Positions 44,806 through 54,095 are shown, numbered from the stretch's first letter. The stretch is DNA of 64,000 nucleotides from Rubinisphaera margarita (GCF_022267515.1 NZ_JAKFGB010000011.1:106338-170337); one strand, 5' to 3'. Notes: generated by a model from the letters alone, not told the origin. Translations and numbers: made by a program.

Positions 44806-45399
44806 CTAAGCCTCAACCGGCTCACCTTTCGCGGCTCGGGCTTCTTCGAGCAGTTTGATCCACGGGCCGAGGTAGTGGCCGTTGTCGTGGAAGGTGCGGC
44901 CGCTGACGAGGTTGCCGTCGATAACGCAGGCTTCATTCACGAACTCGCCGCCGCAAACTTCGAGATCGAACTTACACTTCGGCACGGTCGCCATTTTGCG
45001 GCCGCGAACACAGTCGGCGTAGGCCGGGATTTCGACACCGTGGCAGACGCTGGCGATCGGCTTGTTTTCTTCGAAGAAGTAACGGGTCGCGCGGACGAGA
45101 TCTTCGTCGTAGCGGATGTATTCGGGAGCACGGCCGCCGGAGAACATGATGCCGGCGTACTCTTCGGGCACGATCTCGGCGAAGCTGATGTCGGCATCGA
45201 TCGTGTAGCCTTCCCACTCCTTGGTGATGGTCCAGCCCGGCTTCACTTCGTGCATCACCATCTGATACTTCCGCTTTTCCGGAGCAGCCACGACCGGTTG
45301 GAAACCGGCTTCAATCAACCGGTAGTACGGATACATCGTATCGAGCGTTTCGGAAGCGTCGCCGACGATGATGAGAACCTTTTCTTTTTCCTGTGACAT
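44806..45399 (-). CDS. DJ-1/PfpI family protein
   Basis: Members are glyoxalases, deglycases, chaperones or proteases; the activity of this one is not predictable. 197 residues with the flavodoxin-like start KVLIIVGDASETLDTMYPYY, GIMFSGGRAPEYI, and the nucleophile elbow SVCHGVE (Cys about residue 118), the conserved reactive cysteine of the family. Length and layout are typical. Monocistronic with its own terminator; 52 bases downstream of the PhoD-like gene on the same strand, so it may also be read through from it. Confidence 0.9.
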   Translation of the reverse strand: MSQEKEKVLIIVGDASETLDTMYPYYRLIEAGFQPVVAAPEKRKYQMVMHEVKPGWTITKEWEGYTIDADISFAEIVPEEYAGIMFSGGRAPEYIRYDEDLVRATRYFFEENKPIASVCHGVEIPAYADCVRGRKMATVPKCKFDLEVCGGEFVNEACVIDGNLVSGRTFHDNGHYLGPWIKLLEEARAAKGEPVEA

Positions 45400-45451
45400 C
45401 TTGTTAAGAACCTTTCGAGGTTTTGAAGATCTGTTTCAATCGCGCCCGATG

Positions 45452-47311
45452 CTACTTTGCGGGCACGGCGTCCATCGTCGAAATCGTTTCCGCGTACATC
45501 AACGCCCCATTATAGCCATCATGCCAGCGAACCGTGACTGTCGGTTCGTCAAAAGCCATCCATTGCGGCTGATCGCCTTCCGGAGAAGCCACTTTCAGGA
45601 CATTGTTCACCTGCACGACACCGTAGAACGTGTTGCGAATCCGCTGGTAGGGCAGATTGTTCGGGAAGCCGGACACCCAGCGAATCTCGACTTCGCGGCC
45701 CATGCTCGACCACTTTCCGCCTGTCGGAGGATTGCCGAGCGTGCCGAGGGGATGTCCGGTCGAGCCGAGCGGGCCGCACATCATTTCCCAGACGTTGTCG
45801 GCCAGCTTCACCGAAGCGGCGGCGTGGACATCGCCGGTGAAAATCAGAATCGGCTTCTCGACTTCGTCCATCGCCTTCAGCAGCATTTCCCGCTGATGCA
45901 CGAACGAGGGGAAGCCGTCCCCTTTGTCATCCTTGTCGGCATCGGGAGCATCGCTGACATGAGCTGCGGTGTGATAAATCACCCACGGGTCGGGCGAAAT
46001 CAGAAAGATGAAATCGGCCGAGGTATTGCGGATGCCGTCGAGCAGCCATTTCTCCTGAGCCGGTCCCAGGATGAACAGACTCGGATCGTCCCGATTCTTC
46101 GGATTTCGACTGGAACGTTCGCCCCGCGTATCGAGTGCGAAGAAATGACAGTTCGAGATCTGCCAGTCGTAATAATGGTGGGTGCCGATGCTGTAGGAGA
46201 GTTCTTCATCGAATTTCGGAGCCGGGGTGATGCGAAGATGCTGAGCATCGATCACCTCTTCGAGTCCATACACGCCCGCGTTCCTGGGAGCGGGTCCCCG
46301 GCGTCGAGGTGTCTCCGCAACTCGCGTGAAGTTGCCAAGATGAATCGTGCTGACCGTTGCCGGATCAAGATTGCTGAAATCGGCTTCAGGATCGAACAGA
46401 ATATCGGAACCTTTCTCGACCTTCGCGGTGCCGAAGCGGAGTTCGCCCGTCTGCGGACCTTCAAAGTTCGCCCACGCCAGGTTCTCTCGATAGCCGCGAA
46501 GCCCGGTGTCTCGAATCAGATGCGGTCCCTCTTTCAGGCCGATCTCTCCACAGCCGTGGATATCCCAGCCGACGTCGTGGTCATCGAACGTGAACATCCC
46601 CGGCACATGGCGGAAGAGCTGCGTGAACGACTTTCCGCGTGAGAAGTAGAGCCGGTAGTTGTTCCGCACTCCTTCGAGCGTTCCGTCCCGCTCGGCTTCG
46701 TAGATCACATCGCCGTTGACGATTGCGAACATCACTTCGTCGGCGTGCTTGTCGAGAATGTTCGAGTAGGCCGGCGTGCTGCCGTACTGTCCTCCCGAGA
46801 TGAACGGATCCTGCGACGCACAGTGTCCGACCGCAAAGCGGACATTCATGCGGCCTTCCGCGTTGTACTGCTCGTCTTTAAAGTTTTCCGGCACGGGCAG
46901 CGTGCGGAACGACGGCCACCGCGACTGCATCGAAGCTCGCAGATCGGCCAGCATGCCGTTGATGCGAATGCCGTAGTAGTAGCGTGTCTGCGGCTCGAGA
47001 TCCGTCAGATCAACGATGCCGGTGTTGCCGTCCTCCGCTCGGGTTTGCCCCTCCACGATAACGGGATCGCGATTCAGCGGGAGTTGAGTCGTGTAGAGGA
47101 CTTCGAACTCGACCGGCTCCAGCGTTTGAATCCAGACCCGCATCGACGTCGGGGTCGGGCGTCCCAGAAAGGGTCCGTTGACGAGTCCCGGCGATTCATA
47201 CGGAAGGACCTCGTTAATCGTCGGATCGGGCCAGCCCGTTTCCTGAGCCGAGGCAACCCCGGCGGAAAGGAACAGGACAGCCAGCAGTGCGAACGTCTCA
47301 CGCAATCTCAT
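45452..47311 (-). CDS. PhoD-like alkaline phosphatase family protein
   Basis: Probably a secreted metallophosphatase or phosphodiesterase. 619 residues: signal peptide (MRLRETFALLAVLFLSAGVA, cleavage near ASA-QE), an N-terminal fibronectin-like PhoD_N domain (about 45-110), then a metallophosphatase core with NGDVIYEAE, FTFDDHDVGWD and ILIFTGDVHAAA. These metal-binding motifs are intact. The C-terminal domain (about 560-610) is beta-rich. The leader is Sec-type, without the twin arginines of B. subtilis PhoD. Same strand as the isomerase-like gene upstream (52-base gap). Confidence 0.87.
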   Translation of the reverse strand: MRLRETFALLAVLFLSAGVASAQETGWPDPTINEVLPYESPGLVNGPFLGRPTPTSMRVWIQTLEPVEFEVLYTTQLPLNRDPVIVEGQTRAEDGNTGIVDLTDLEPQTRYYYGIRINGMLADLRASMQSRWPSFRTLPVPENFKDEQYNAEGRMNVRFAVGHCASQDPFISGGQYGSTPAYSNILDKHADEVMFAIVNGDVIYEAERDGTLEGVRNNYRLYFSRGKSFTQLFRHVPGMFTFDDHDVGWDIHGCGEIGLKEGPHLIRDTGLRGYRENLAWANFEGPQTGELRFGTAKVEKGSDILFDPEADFSNLDPATVSTIHLGNFTRVAETPRRRGPAPRNAGVYGLEEVIDAQHLRITPAPKFDEELSYSIGTHHYYDWQISNCHFFALDTRGERSSRNPKNRDDPSLFILGPAQEKWLLDGIRNTSADFIFLISPDPWVIYHTAAHVSDAPDADKDDKGDGFPSFVHQREMLLKAMDEVEKPILIFTGDVHAAASVKLADNVWEMMCGPLGSTGHPLGTLGNPPTGGKWSSMGREVEIRWVSGFPNNLPYQRIRNTFYGVVQVNNVLKVASPEGDQPQWMAFDEPTVTVRWHDGYNGALMYAETISTMDAVPAK

Positions 47312-47363
47312 CAGGATGCAGTCTCTCTGTTGCGAAGCTCTGGGTGCGGGAGAAAAGATCGAC

Positions 47364-48308
47364 TCAGCCGATCTCCGTCAGCAGGTTTTCGAGGTATTTG
47401 CGGGACCGGTTGATTTCGGCGGTCACTTCCGCGGTCTCTTCGTGAATGGGAATCCCGCGTGGAACCGGATGCATGAAGATCTCGGTCCAGCCGGTGTAAT
47501 TGATCGACTTCAACGCGGCGAGCAGCGGTTTGAAATCGAGTTCACCGCGGCCGGGCATCTGCAGCAGTTCCTGCTCTTTCGGCAGCTTTGTCATGCAGCC
47601 CATGCCGTGCTGCCAGGCGTAGAACATGGCGATCGAGTCATCCAGGTCTTTGATCAACTGGCTCAGCTGCTTCTCATCTTGGGGCAGATGATACGGAGCG
47701 AAGGCGATCCCCAGATTCTTCGACGGTCGCAGCTCGGCCAGCCACTTCAGCGAATCGGGTGACTCGATCAGATTGTTCGCGTGATTCTCAATGGCAATCG
47801 TGACGCCGGTTTCTTCAGCGACCGCCAGGTGCGGCTTCATCTGCTCGCAGAAGTCTGCAACCGCTTTCTTCAATTCCTGCCCAGTCAACCCGCGTGGTCC
47901 TTTGCCCCCAGTGACCATTGTCGGGCAGCCGAATGACTTTGCGAATCGCATCTCGTCCTGCAGACCGAACGGCCCCAGTTTGTACTGTGTGATGCAGCCG
48001 AGCGTGAGGTCATTCTCGGCCAGCAGCTGGCGGAACTTCTCGGCTCCCATCTCTTCGACCTGTTCCCGCTGATCGCCATGCACCTTGGGCCAGATGTCGA
48101 TGGCCGTGGCTCCGGTCTTGCGGACTTCCGGCAGAATCTCAGCGACCGGCTTGTAGCCGTACATGCAGGAACCCACGATGTACTTCAGCTCGAAGCTCTT
48201 CCGAGATTCGCTGGCGAAGGTGATGCCGGGAACCATCGCGGCCGCGGTTCCGGCCGCCAGTGTCTGACAGAACGATCGGCGGGAGAGTGAAGGTTGTTCG
48301 GTATGCAT
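47364..48308 (-). CDS. Tat-exported sugar-phosphate isomerase/epimerase family protein
   Basis: TIM-barrel protein of the xylose isomerase-like/AP endonuclease 2 superfamily. 314 residues with a twin-arginine leader LSRRSFCQTLAAGTAAAMVPG, then YIVGSCMYGYKPVAEILPEV, the metal-site regions TIAIENHANN (Glu, about residue 172) and GELDFKPLL, and WTEIFMHPV. Substrate unknown. It sits between a sulfatase gene (upstream, 32 bases) and the PhoD-like gene, same strand, so a co-transcribed degradative set is plausible. Confidence 0.87.
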   Translation of the reverse strand: MHTEQPSLSRRSFCQTLAAGTAAAMVPGITFASESRKSFELKYIVGSCMYGYKPVAEILPEVRKTGATAIDIWPKVHGDQREQVEEMGAEKFRQLLAENDLTLGCITQYKLGPFGLQDEMRFAKSFGCPTMVTGGKGPRGLTGQELKKAVADFCEQMKPHLAVAEETGVTIAIENHANNLIESPDSLKWLAELRPSKNLGIAFAPYHLPQDEKQLSQLIKDLDDSIAMFYAWQHGMGCMTKLPKEQELLQMPGRGELDFKPLLAALKSINYTGWTEIFMHPVPRGIPIHEETAEVTAEINRSRKYLENLLTEIG

Positions 48309-48340
48309 CTCGGACTCCAGAATTCAGGCGTCGATGGAAA

Positions 48341-49762
48341 CTATTCAGACGAAGTGTTCGGCAAAATCGCCGGCCACCACGCTTTCAGTTGGGCGATTAA
48401 CTGAGTCTGCTGCTGACGATAAGCCGCATCGCCATACAGATTCTTCTGCTCCGCCGGATCTTCACGCAGGTTGTAAAGAGCCGCATCGAGTGGCTTCGGC
48501 CCCGGCCCCGGCAGAATCAGTTTGAAGTGACCGTCGCGAATCCAGACGGCCCGGGCATGGCGAGGGGCGTCGCGGAGCACTTCGGCATCATTCGGATAGA
48601 TCGCCCCGAACGCGGCTCGATCGGGCAAATCCTGCAAGCCTTTGGCAGCCGGCAGCAGATTGTATCCGGGCATTCGCGGCGTGATCTCGGCTTCGAGCCC
48701 GACCGCAGCCAGAACCGTCGGCATCAGGTCGACCGTCTGCACGAGTTGTTCGTAATCAGACGGCCGGATCATGCCCGGCCAGCTCAGCAGAATCGGCGTG
48801 CGGAGCCCGTCCTCGTGGACCGACAGTTTCGAACGACTGTTGTAGGCTTCTTTTCGCGTTTTGTGCGGACGAAATCCGTTATCGGCGGCAAAGACAATCA
48901 GCGTGTTCTCGCGGAGACCATTCTCATCGAGAACTTTCAGCAGTTCGCCGACCGTGTCATCGAAGCGGGCAATCTCGGCATAGTACGGCAGCATGTGCGG
49001 TTCGATGTCCCGCCCGGCGTAACGGTCACGGTATTCCTGAGGGGCATCGAAGGGCGTATGCGGCAGGAAGGGGGCGTACCAGAGGAAGAAGGGGCGCTGG
49101 CGATTCTCGACGATGAACTCCGACACCGGCTGCATGGTCACGCGGCCGATCTCAAGTCCGGCGTCTCCGTTTCCGTGAGCGACCCATTCGCCGTTGATCT
49201 GCTCCCGGGTGCCGGTAATCGAACCGAGCCGATCGGCGGGACGGGCGGTTGTCATTCCAGAAGTGAACCCGGCATTGCGGAAGTTTCCTTCCCAGTGTTT
49301 GCCCGCCTGAAAGGAAACATAGCCGTGACGGCCCAGAATGCGGGGCAGTGTCGGGACATCGCGAATCAGCTGTTCGGCGACCGCCCGGGTCTGGTGGTAC
49401 TCATCAGCCGACATCTTCCGCATTTCACTCAACCCGGGTGGAGGGTGATTGAAATGAATCCCGTGCTGATACGGATAGAGTCCGGTGAGAAACGTCGCCA
49501 GAGACGGCCGGCAGACGGACATCGGAACATAGCCGTTCGGAAAGCGAGCCGACTGTTCCGCAAGAGCATCGATGTGCGGCGTGAGAACCTTGTCGTTCCC
49601 CATGAAGCCGAAGTCCTGATAGGACTGATCATCGGCGAGGATGTAAACGATGTTCGGCGGCGCGGCCCCTTGCGATTCACTGCTGACGACCAGACATGCC
49701 ACCAGAATCAGCAAACCGGTCAGGCTGCTGCCAAGATTCCTGGATTCGCATGATCGCTTCAT
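48341..49762 (-). CDS. Secreted sulfatase with C-R-P-S-L active-site variant
   Basis: 473 residues from ATG at 49760-49762 (a frame to 49795 adds 11 residues without signal character). The N-terminus MKRSCESRNLGSSLTGLLIL is signal-like. LADDQSYQDFG gives the metal aspartates; the active-site motif reads C84-RPSL, so the arginine usual in C-x-P-S-R is replaced by Leu. The following TFLTGLYPYQHGIH fits the family. Cys could still be matured, but efficiency is uncertain. Likely co-transcribed with the two genes downstream (isomerase-like, PhoD-like). Confidence 0.9.
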   Translation of the reverse strand: MKRSCESRNLGSSLTGLLILVACLVVSSESQGAAPPNIVYILADDQSYQDFGFMGNDKVLTPHIDALAEQSARFPNGYVPMSVCRPSLATFLTGLYPYQHGIHFNHPPPGLSEMRKMSADEYHQTRAVAEQLIRDVPTLPRILGRHGYVSFQAGKHWEGNFRNAGFTSGMTTARPADRLGSITGTREQINGEWVAHGNGDAGLEIGRVTMQPVSEFIVENRQRPFFLWYAPFLPHTPFDAPQEYRDRYAGRDIEPHMLPYYAEIARFDDTVGELLKVLDENGLRENTLIVFAADNGFRPHKTRKEAYNSRSKLSVHEDGLRTPILLSWPGMIRPSDYEQLVQTVDLMPTVLAAVGLEAEITPRMPGYNLLPAAKGLQDLPDRAAFGAIYPNDAEVLRDAPRHARAVWIRDGHFKLILPGPGPKPLDAALYNLREDPAEQKNLYGDAAYRQQQTQLIAQLKAWWPAILPNTSSE

Positions 49763-49779
49763 AAGAAAGTTCTCAGCAG

Positions 49780-49813
49780 GGTACCATGCCCACACTCACG
49801 TGGACATGCTTGT
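49780..49813 (+). repeat. Family I hairpin repeat, degraded
   Basis: GGTACCATGCCCACACTCACGTGGACATGCTTG-like copy with several changes from the perfect units, two of which weaken the stem. Inverted relative to 50263-50293. Confidence 0.6.
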
Positions 49814-49855
49814 GTTTGATCTTACCTGTTCACCCGAGAGGCAAATTTCCGAAAG

Positions 49856-49972
49856 GGTGGCACAGACATTCCTGTCTGTGCGTGCTGCGGCTTCGGTTGT
49901 TCACCGACCGCTGAAGACAGACCGCCTGTTGCTTCGCAACACAGAGAGGAATCTCTGTTTCATCCTGATGGG
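49856..49972. repeat. Family III repeat, copy A
   Basis: Left hairpin ACAGACATTCCTGTCTGT after GGTGG, middle GGTTGTTCACCGACCGCTGA, TTGCTTCGCAA hairpin, right hairpin CAGAGAGGAATCTCTG. Outer ends GGTGGCACAGA and TCTGTTTCATCC are an imperfect inverted pair. About 85 percent like copy B by eye. Confidence 0.75.
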
Positions 49973-50123
49973 AGCGAAGTGAGATCGATGTTTCCCCCAG
50001 GAATACATCGCCCCTCGGGGCAAGCGGCAGATGCGTTCTCCTACGGCTTCGCCGCCCTGATAGCACAGCTATCAGGGCCACCCTTCATGTCTTCGAGTGA
50101 GTCGATCCGTGAAATTGGTTTCT

Positions 50124-50229
50124 CTTGATTCCTGTCTGTGCGCGATGCGGCGTCGGTTGTTCATCGACCGCTGAGGACAGGCCGCCTGTTGCTTCGCAAC
50201 ACAGAGAGGAATCTCTGTGCCATCCCGGT
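50124..50229. repeat. Family III repeat, copy B
   Basis: Same order as copy A from TTCCTGTCTGTG to CAGAGAGGAATCTCTGTG and CCATCCCGG. The leftmost GGTGGCACAGACA of copy A is missing, so this copy is truncated on the left but has the better-preserved right end. Confidence 0.75.
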
Positions 50230-50262
50230 GTGATCCGAGCTTGTTTCGGGCGTTCTCAAGGC

Positions 50263-50293
50263 GCATGCCCACGCGAGCGTGGGCATGGCACCC
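50263..50293 (-). repeat. Family I palindromic hairpin repeat (inverted)
   Basis: CATGCCCACGCGAGCGTGGG then CATGGCACCC, perfect stem. Pairs at a distance with 49780-49813, bracketing two family III copies. Confidence 0.85.
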
Positions 50294-50303
50294 GTTGAAC
50301 TGA

Positions 50304-51605
50304 TCAGCCGATTTCGAAGCCGGCCCGGTATTCGCGTTTGAGCCATTTGTTGGCTTCTTCGTCGCCGACGAAGACTTCCTGCTCGGGGTCCCATTTGAGC
50401 GGGCGGCCGAGTCGCTGGGAGATATTCCCCAGGTGGCAGGTGCTTACGCTGCGGTGCTGGCTTTCGATGTCGGAGATCGTCTGCTTGCGAGATTCGACGC
50501 AGTCGAAGAAGTTCCCCATGTGGTTGACGATCGCTTCGATCTTGCCAGTCCGAATCGGGCGACTGAGATTGTCGTTGTCGTAAGCCTTGAACGACTCTCG
50601 AGGGAACGGGTTACTCTTGAGCTCTTCGGCTGGAGCTCCGTGAATTCCACCCCGGTTGACGAAGATGCGGCCCTTGTCCCCTTCAAAAAGGATGCCATCA
50701 CGGCCTTCGTCGGAAACTTTGAGTTCGACGCCGTTGGCGTACTTGTAGTCAGCCGCGAAATCTTTGGCGACGTTGAACCCGTTTTCGATATCCGGGAATG
50801 TGGCGCGGCCGTCGATCTCGACCGGCAGGCTCTGAATGGCCCACTGAGCGATATCAATATGGTGGGCACCCCAGTCGGTCATCTTGCCGCCCGAGTACTC
50901 GTACCACCAGCGGAAGGTGTAGTGAGCCCGCTGGGGAATATAAGCCACATCGGGCGTCGGGCCCTGCCACAGATCCCAGTTGAAGTGCTCGGGCACCGGC
51001 ATGGTCTGGAACGGTCCGCCGGTCGGGTTCTTGCTGGTCGTGCAGGTGACGCGCTGCAGCTTTCCGAGTCGACCCTGGTGGACCATTTCGACGGCGAGAC
51101 GGAAGTTATGATCGCTCCGCTGCCAGGTTCCGACCTGCACAACGCGATCGCTGTTGCCGACGACATTCCGCAGGATCTTGCCTTCGTCGATTGTCAGCGT
51201 CAGCGGCTTTTCGCAATAGACATCTTTCCCGGCACGGACGGCATCGACGAGCATCTTCGTGTGCCAGTGGTCCGGCGTCGCGATCAGAACGACATCGATA
51301 TCCGGGCGAGCCAGCATGTCCTGATAGTCTTCGAAGATTCGCGGCGTGCTGCCGAAACTGGCCCGAGCCTGTTCGCGAACATGACGATCAACATCAGTGA
51401 TGGCGACGACATCGGCGTACTTGCGCGCCTGCTCGGTAATTACCGAACCCTGGTATCGCATGCCGATGGCACCAATTCCGAGCCGCTCGACTTTAGCCCG
51501 GGGCTTTTCGTCGGCCATGGACAGCATGGGCCAGGCAGCGGCGGCTCCGATGACGCCCGCTGAAGTCGAAATGAAGTTCCGTCGCGAAAGATTGTTCTGT
51601 GTCAT
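50304..51605 (-). CDS. Tat-exported Gfo/Idh/MocA family oxidoreductase
   Basis: NAD(P)-dependent dehydrogenase or a catalytically altered relative acting outside the cytoplasm. 433 residues from ATG at 51603-51605: twin-arginine leader LSRRNFISTSAGVIGAAAAW, Rossmann start RLGIGAIGMRYQG (divergent glycine motif), VVLIATPDHWH and the family motif KDVYCEKPLTLT with its EKP lysine. The C-terminal domain has WWYEYSGGKMTDWGAHHIDIAQWA. These are the usual secreted planctomycete Gfo/Idh features. Divergent from the XylR-type regulator at 51838. Substrate unknown. Confidence 0.92.
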   Translation of the reverse strand: MTQNNLSRRNFISTSAGVIGAAAAWPMLSMADEKPRAKVERLGIGAIGMRYQGSVITEQARKYADVVAITDVDRHVREQARASFGSTPRIFEDYQDMLARPDIDVVLIATPDHWHTKMLVDAVRAGKDVYCEKPLTLTIDEGKILRNVVGNSDRVVQVGTWQRSDHNFRLAVEMVHQGRLGKLQRVTCTTSKNPTGGPFQTMPVPEHFNWDLWQGPTPDVAYIPQRAHYTFRWWYEYSGGKMTDWGAHHIDIAQWAIQSLPVEIDGRATFPDIENGFNVAKDFAADYKYANGVELKVSDEGRDGILFEGDKGRIFVNRGGIHGAPAEELKSNPFPRESFKAYDNDNLSRPIRTGKIEAIVNHMGNFFDCVESRKQTISDIESQHRSVSTCHLGNISQRLGRPLKWDPEQEVFVGDEEANKWLKREYRAGFEIG

Positions 51606-51837
51606 TGAGTATTCCCGGTTACAGGTCCCGCTCTCAGGCAGCGTTCGCAGATGCACACAAGCCAAATTTGCTGAGCCGATTGTAACAACTCATCAACAGA
51701 CACGATTCTGTTTTTTCGTATTCTTTTTACAGAATTTTGTCACGACGCATCATCACTCTTTGATCGCTCGCAAACATGGATAGGATCGGTCCTCCTTCCC
51801 GGCGAGCCAACCTCCCGCAACAAGATTGATCAAGCTC

Positions 51838-52995
51838 ATGAAGCGCGTCGCACTGCTGATCGAAACCTCCCGCACCTACGGTCGGGATCTGCTGCGTGGA
51901 GTGAAGCAGTACAATGAATCTCATGGCGGCTGGTCGCTGTTCGTCGAAGTTCGCGACCTCGAATCGCGTGTGCCTCCCTGGCTTTCAGGATGGGACGGCG
52001 ACGGCATCCTCAGCCGAGCCGGCTCGCCGCGGATTTATCAGGCGGTGAAGGAAGTCGGCGTCCCCATGGTCGAACTTCGGGCCTCGGGGCAGATCGATCC
52101 GAACGTCCCCTTCGTCGGCGTCGATAATCAGGTCGCCGGGCGGCAGGCGGCCGAGTATTTCCTGGAGCGGGGCTTCAAGAACTTCGGCGTTTACGAGCTC
52201 GATACCGAGTCGTTCTTTGTCGAACGTCGCGACAGTTTCGTGGCGACACTCGCCGAAGCCGGCTACGAGTGTTCGGCCTTTCTGCAGAAGGGGCACAGCG
52301 AGAAGCCGAGTCAGTGGGAGCGGCAGCAGCAACAGCTGATTGAATGGGTGCAGACGCTGCATCAACCGGCAGCCGTACTCGCCTGTACCGATCAACTCGG
52401 CTGCTGGCTGCTCGATGCCTGTCACCGGGCGGGCGTGCATGTGCCGGAGCAGATTGCCGTCGTCGGCGTCGAGAATGACGAAACCTTCGCAACGATGAGC
52501 ACGCCGCCCCTTTCCAGCCTGATGCTCCCGGGAGTCGCCGTCGGATATGCCGCTGCGGAACTGCTCGATGCAATGATGAATGGCGAGGACATCTCGCCGG
52601 CTCCAGTGCTGATTCCGAGCCATGGCGTCTGCACGCGGTTGTCTTCCGATGTGCTGGCCGTGGATGATCCGCTGATTGCCGATGCGCTGCGGATGATTCG
52701 CCAGGAAGCCTGCTCCGGGCTGCGGGTCGACGCGATTCTCTCGCGGATTCCGGTCTCGCGCAGCTATCTGGAACGGGGCATTCGGGCACTGCTGCATCGC
52801 TCTCCACACGCGGAAATTCTTCGCGTCCGACTGCAACGGGTCAGCGACCTGCTGGCCGATACGGATCTGACGCTCGACGAGATCGCCCGGCGGACCGGAT
52901 TCGCGACCGCTCAGTATCTTTCGGAGAGTTTCAAGAAGGATCGAAAGATCACGCCCGGACAGTATCGTCGACAGTGTCGAATCGGCCAGATTTAG
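51838..52995 (+). CDS. XylR-type transcriptional regulator (LacI-like sensor, AraC HTH)
   Basis: Probably senses a sugar and controls carbohydrate genes. 385 residues from ATG at 51838 (a TTG at 51826 is also in frame). Residues 1-270 are a LacI-like periplasmic-binding-protein fold: KRVALLIETSRTYGRDLLRG, FVGVDNQVAGRQAAEYF, IAVVGVENDETFATMSTPPLSSL. Residues 285-385 are an AraC DNA-binding domain (LRVDAILSRIPVSRSYLERG, DLTLDEIARRTGFATAQYLS). The layout matches E. coli XylR. Divergent with the Gfo/Idh gene, which is the obvious candidate target. Confidence 0.9.
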   Translation: MKRVALLIETSRTYGRDLLRGVKQYNESHGGWSLFVEVRDLESRVPPWLSGWDGDGILSRAGSPRIYQAVKEVGVPMVELRASGQIDPNVPFVGVDNQVAGRQAAEYFLERGFKNFGVYELDTESFFVERRDSFVATLAEAGYECSAFLQKGHSEKPSQWERQQQQLIEWVQTLHQPAAVLACTDQLGCWLLDACHRAGVHVPEQIAVVGVENDETFATMSTPPLSSLMLPGVAVGYAAAELLDAMMNGEDISPAPVLIPSHGVCTRLSSDVLAVDDPLIADALRMIRQEACSGLRVDAILSRIPVSRSYLERGIRALLHRSPHAEILRVRLQRVSDLLADTDLTLDEIARRTGFATAQYLSESFKKDRKITPGQYRRQCRIGQI

Positions 52996-53309
52996 TTGTG
53001 GGAAGCCGTCGAACGGGATTTTCCACGGATTTTCAGGGAGGAGCGATCGGTATTGGTTGACGTTTGCCTGCGGATTCGAGATAACAATCGCTTCCCCGAA
53101 TTGAGGGGGCAAGTATACTGTGCGCATGTTGAGCGAGTGATTCGAAGGAATCCTCGATCCTGCCGACACAAAGTCGTGTGACACGCAGAGCTTCACCGTT
53201 CGGCCGCCGTAACGATGAGTCGGGCCGGACAGATAACACCGCTGGCGTTCACATATCGTATATTTCGCGTCAGAACATTGTCAGAGACAGAGGATCCAAG
53301 GGAGATCAG
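52996..53309. promoter_or_regulatory. rpsD promoter and leader region
   Basis: 314 bases. TTGACG (53057-53062), 17 bases, GATAAC (53080-53085) is a good sigma-70 candidate. TATACT at 53114-53119 is a second possible -10 without a clear -35. The remaining about 200 bases may be an untranslated leader, perhaps with an S4-binding site; I see no specific fold. Confidence 0.55.
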
Positions 53310-53918
53310 ATGGGGCATTACACCGGAGCCAAAGCCCGAATCAATCGACGGCTGGGAGCTGCAGTTTTCGAGAATGCTGGGGCACTGCGTGCGTTCGAAA
53401 AGCGGGATTTCCCACCGGGGATGCACACCCGTCGTAAGAAGCCGACGATCTACGGAACGGCTCTGACCGAAAAGCAGAAGATCAAGTACTACTATGGCCT
53501 GCGTGAGCGTCAGCTGCGGAAGTACTTCACGGAAGGTCGTCGCCTGAAGGGCAACACCGGAGAGAACCTGCTGGTTCTCTGCGAGCGTCGCCTCGACAAC
53601 GTTGTGCGTCGGGCCGGTTTCGTCAGTACCCGTCCCCAGGCCCGCCAGGGCGTTGTGCACGGGCACTTTCAGCTGAACGGCCGCAAGGTCAACAAGCCGT
53701 CCATCATGGTGAAGCCGGGCGATGTCATCACCCTGCGTAACCGTCCCAACCTGCAGAAGGTCTACCGTGACATCGTCGACAGCACGTCGACCGAAGGTTG
53801 CGACTGGATTTCCTTCGATGAGAAGGAACTGAAGGCCATCGTTACGTCGCTGCCGACGTTCGATGATGTCAGCCTCCCGGTCGAAGTCAACCAGGTGGTC
53901 GCCTTCCTGAGCCGCTAG
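53310..53918 (+). CDS. rpsD: 30S ribosomal protein S4
   Basis: Primary 16S rRNA-binding protein of the small subunit. 202 residues from ATG at 53310 (GGGAG upstream); an open frame to 53178 lacks S4 character. MGHYTGAKARINRRLGAAVF, FPPGMHTRRKKPTIYGTALTEKQ, RQLRKYFTEG, and the S4 RNA-binding domain (LDNVVRRAGFVSTRPQARQG, VHGHFQLNGRKVNKPS) are present. There is no zinc-binding cysteine set, so it is the C-minus form. Stands alone outside the ribosomal protein clusters, with its own promoter and terminator. Confidence 0.97.
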   Translation: MGHYTGAKARINRRLGAAVFENAGALRAFEKRDFPPGMHTRRKKPTIYGTALTEKQKIKYYYGLRERQLRKYFTEGRRLKGNTGENLLVLCERRLDNVVRRAGFVSTRPQARQGVVHGHFQLNGRKVNKPSIMVKPGDVITLRNRPNLQKVYRDIVDSTSTEGCDWISFDEKELKAIVTSLPTFDDVSLPVEVNQVVAFLSR

Positions 53919-53940
53919 TCTGCTCAGAGAACTGGAACCA

Positions 53941-53971
53941 AAAACGTCGCCTGTTTCAGGCGACGTTTTTT
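53941..53971 (+). terminator. rpsD terminator
   Basis: AAAACGTCGCCTG-TTT-CAGGCGACGTTTTTT: perfect stem and T-run 22 bases after the rpsD stop. Confidence 0.95.
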
Positions 53972-54095
53972 CATGCGCTCAATCCGATCTTCGGATCGTT
54001 TTTTCCTCAATCCAGCGCAACCGGCTACGATGGCGAGTGGCAGAAACGCCCCCTGCATTGCCCGACTGGAGCAGGAGCCGGCCGGCTCTCGAGCA

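Noticed and set aside
49856..50293. Possible CRISPR array in the repeat cluster
   Set aside because: Only two long diverged copies of family III, with no regular short repeat/spacer pattern and no cas genes.
53178..53309. Upstream in-frame extension of rpsD
   Set aside because: The added residues are not part of S4, and the ATG at 53310 has the ribosome site and family N-terminus.
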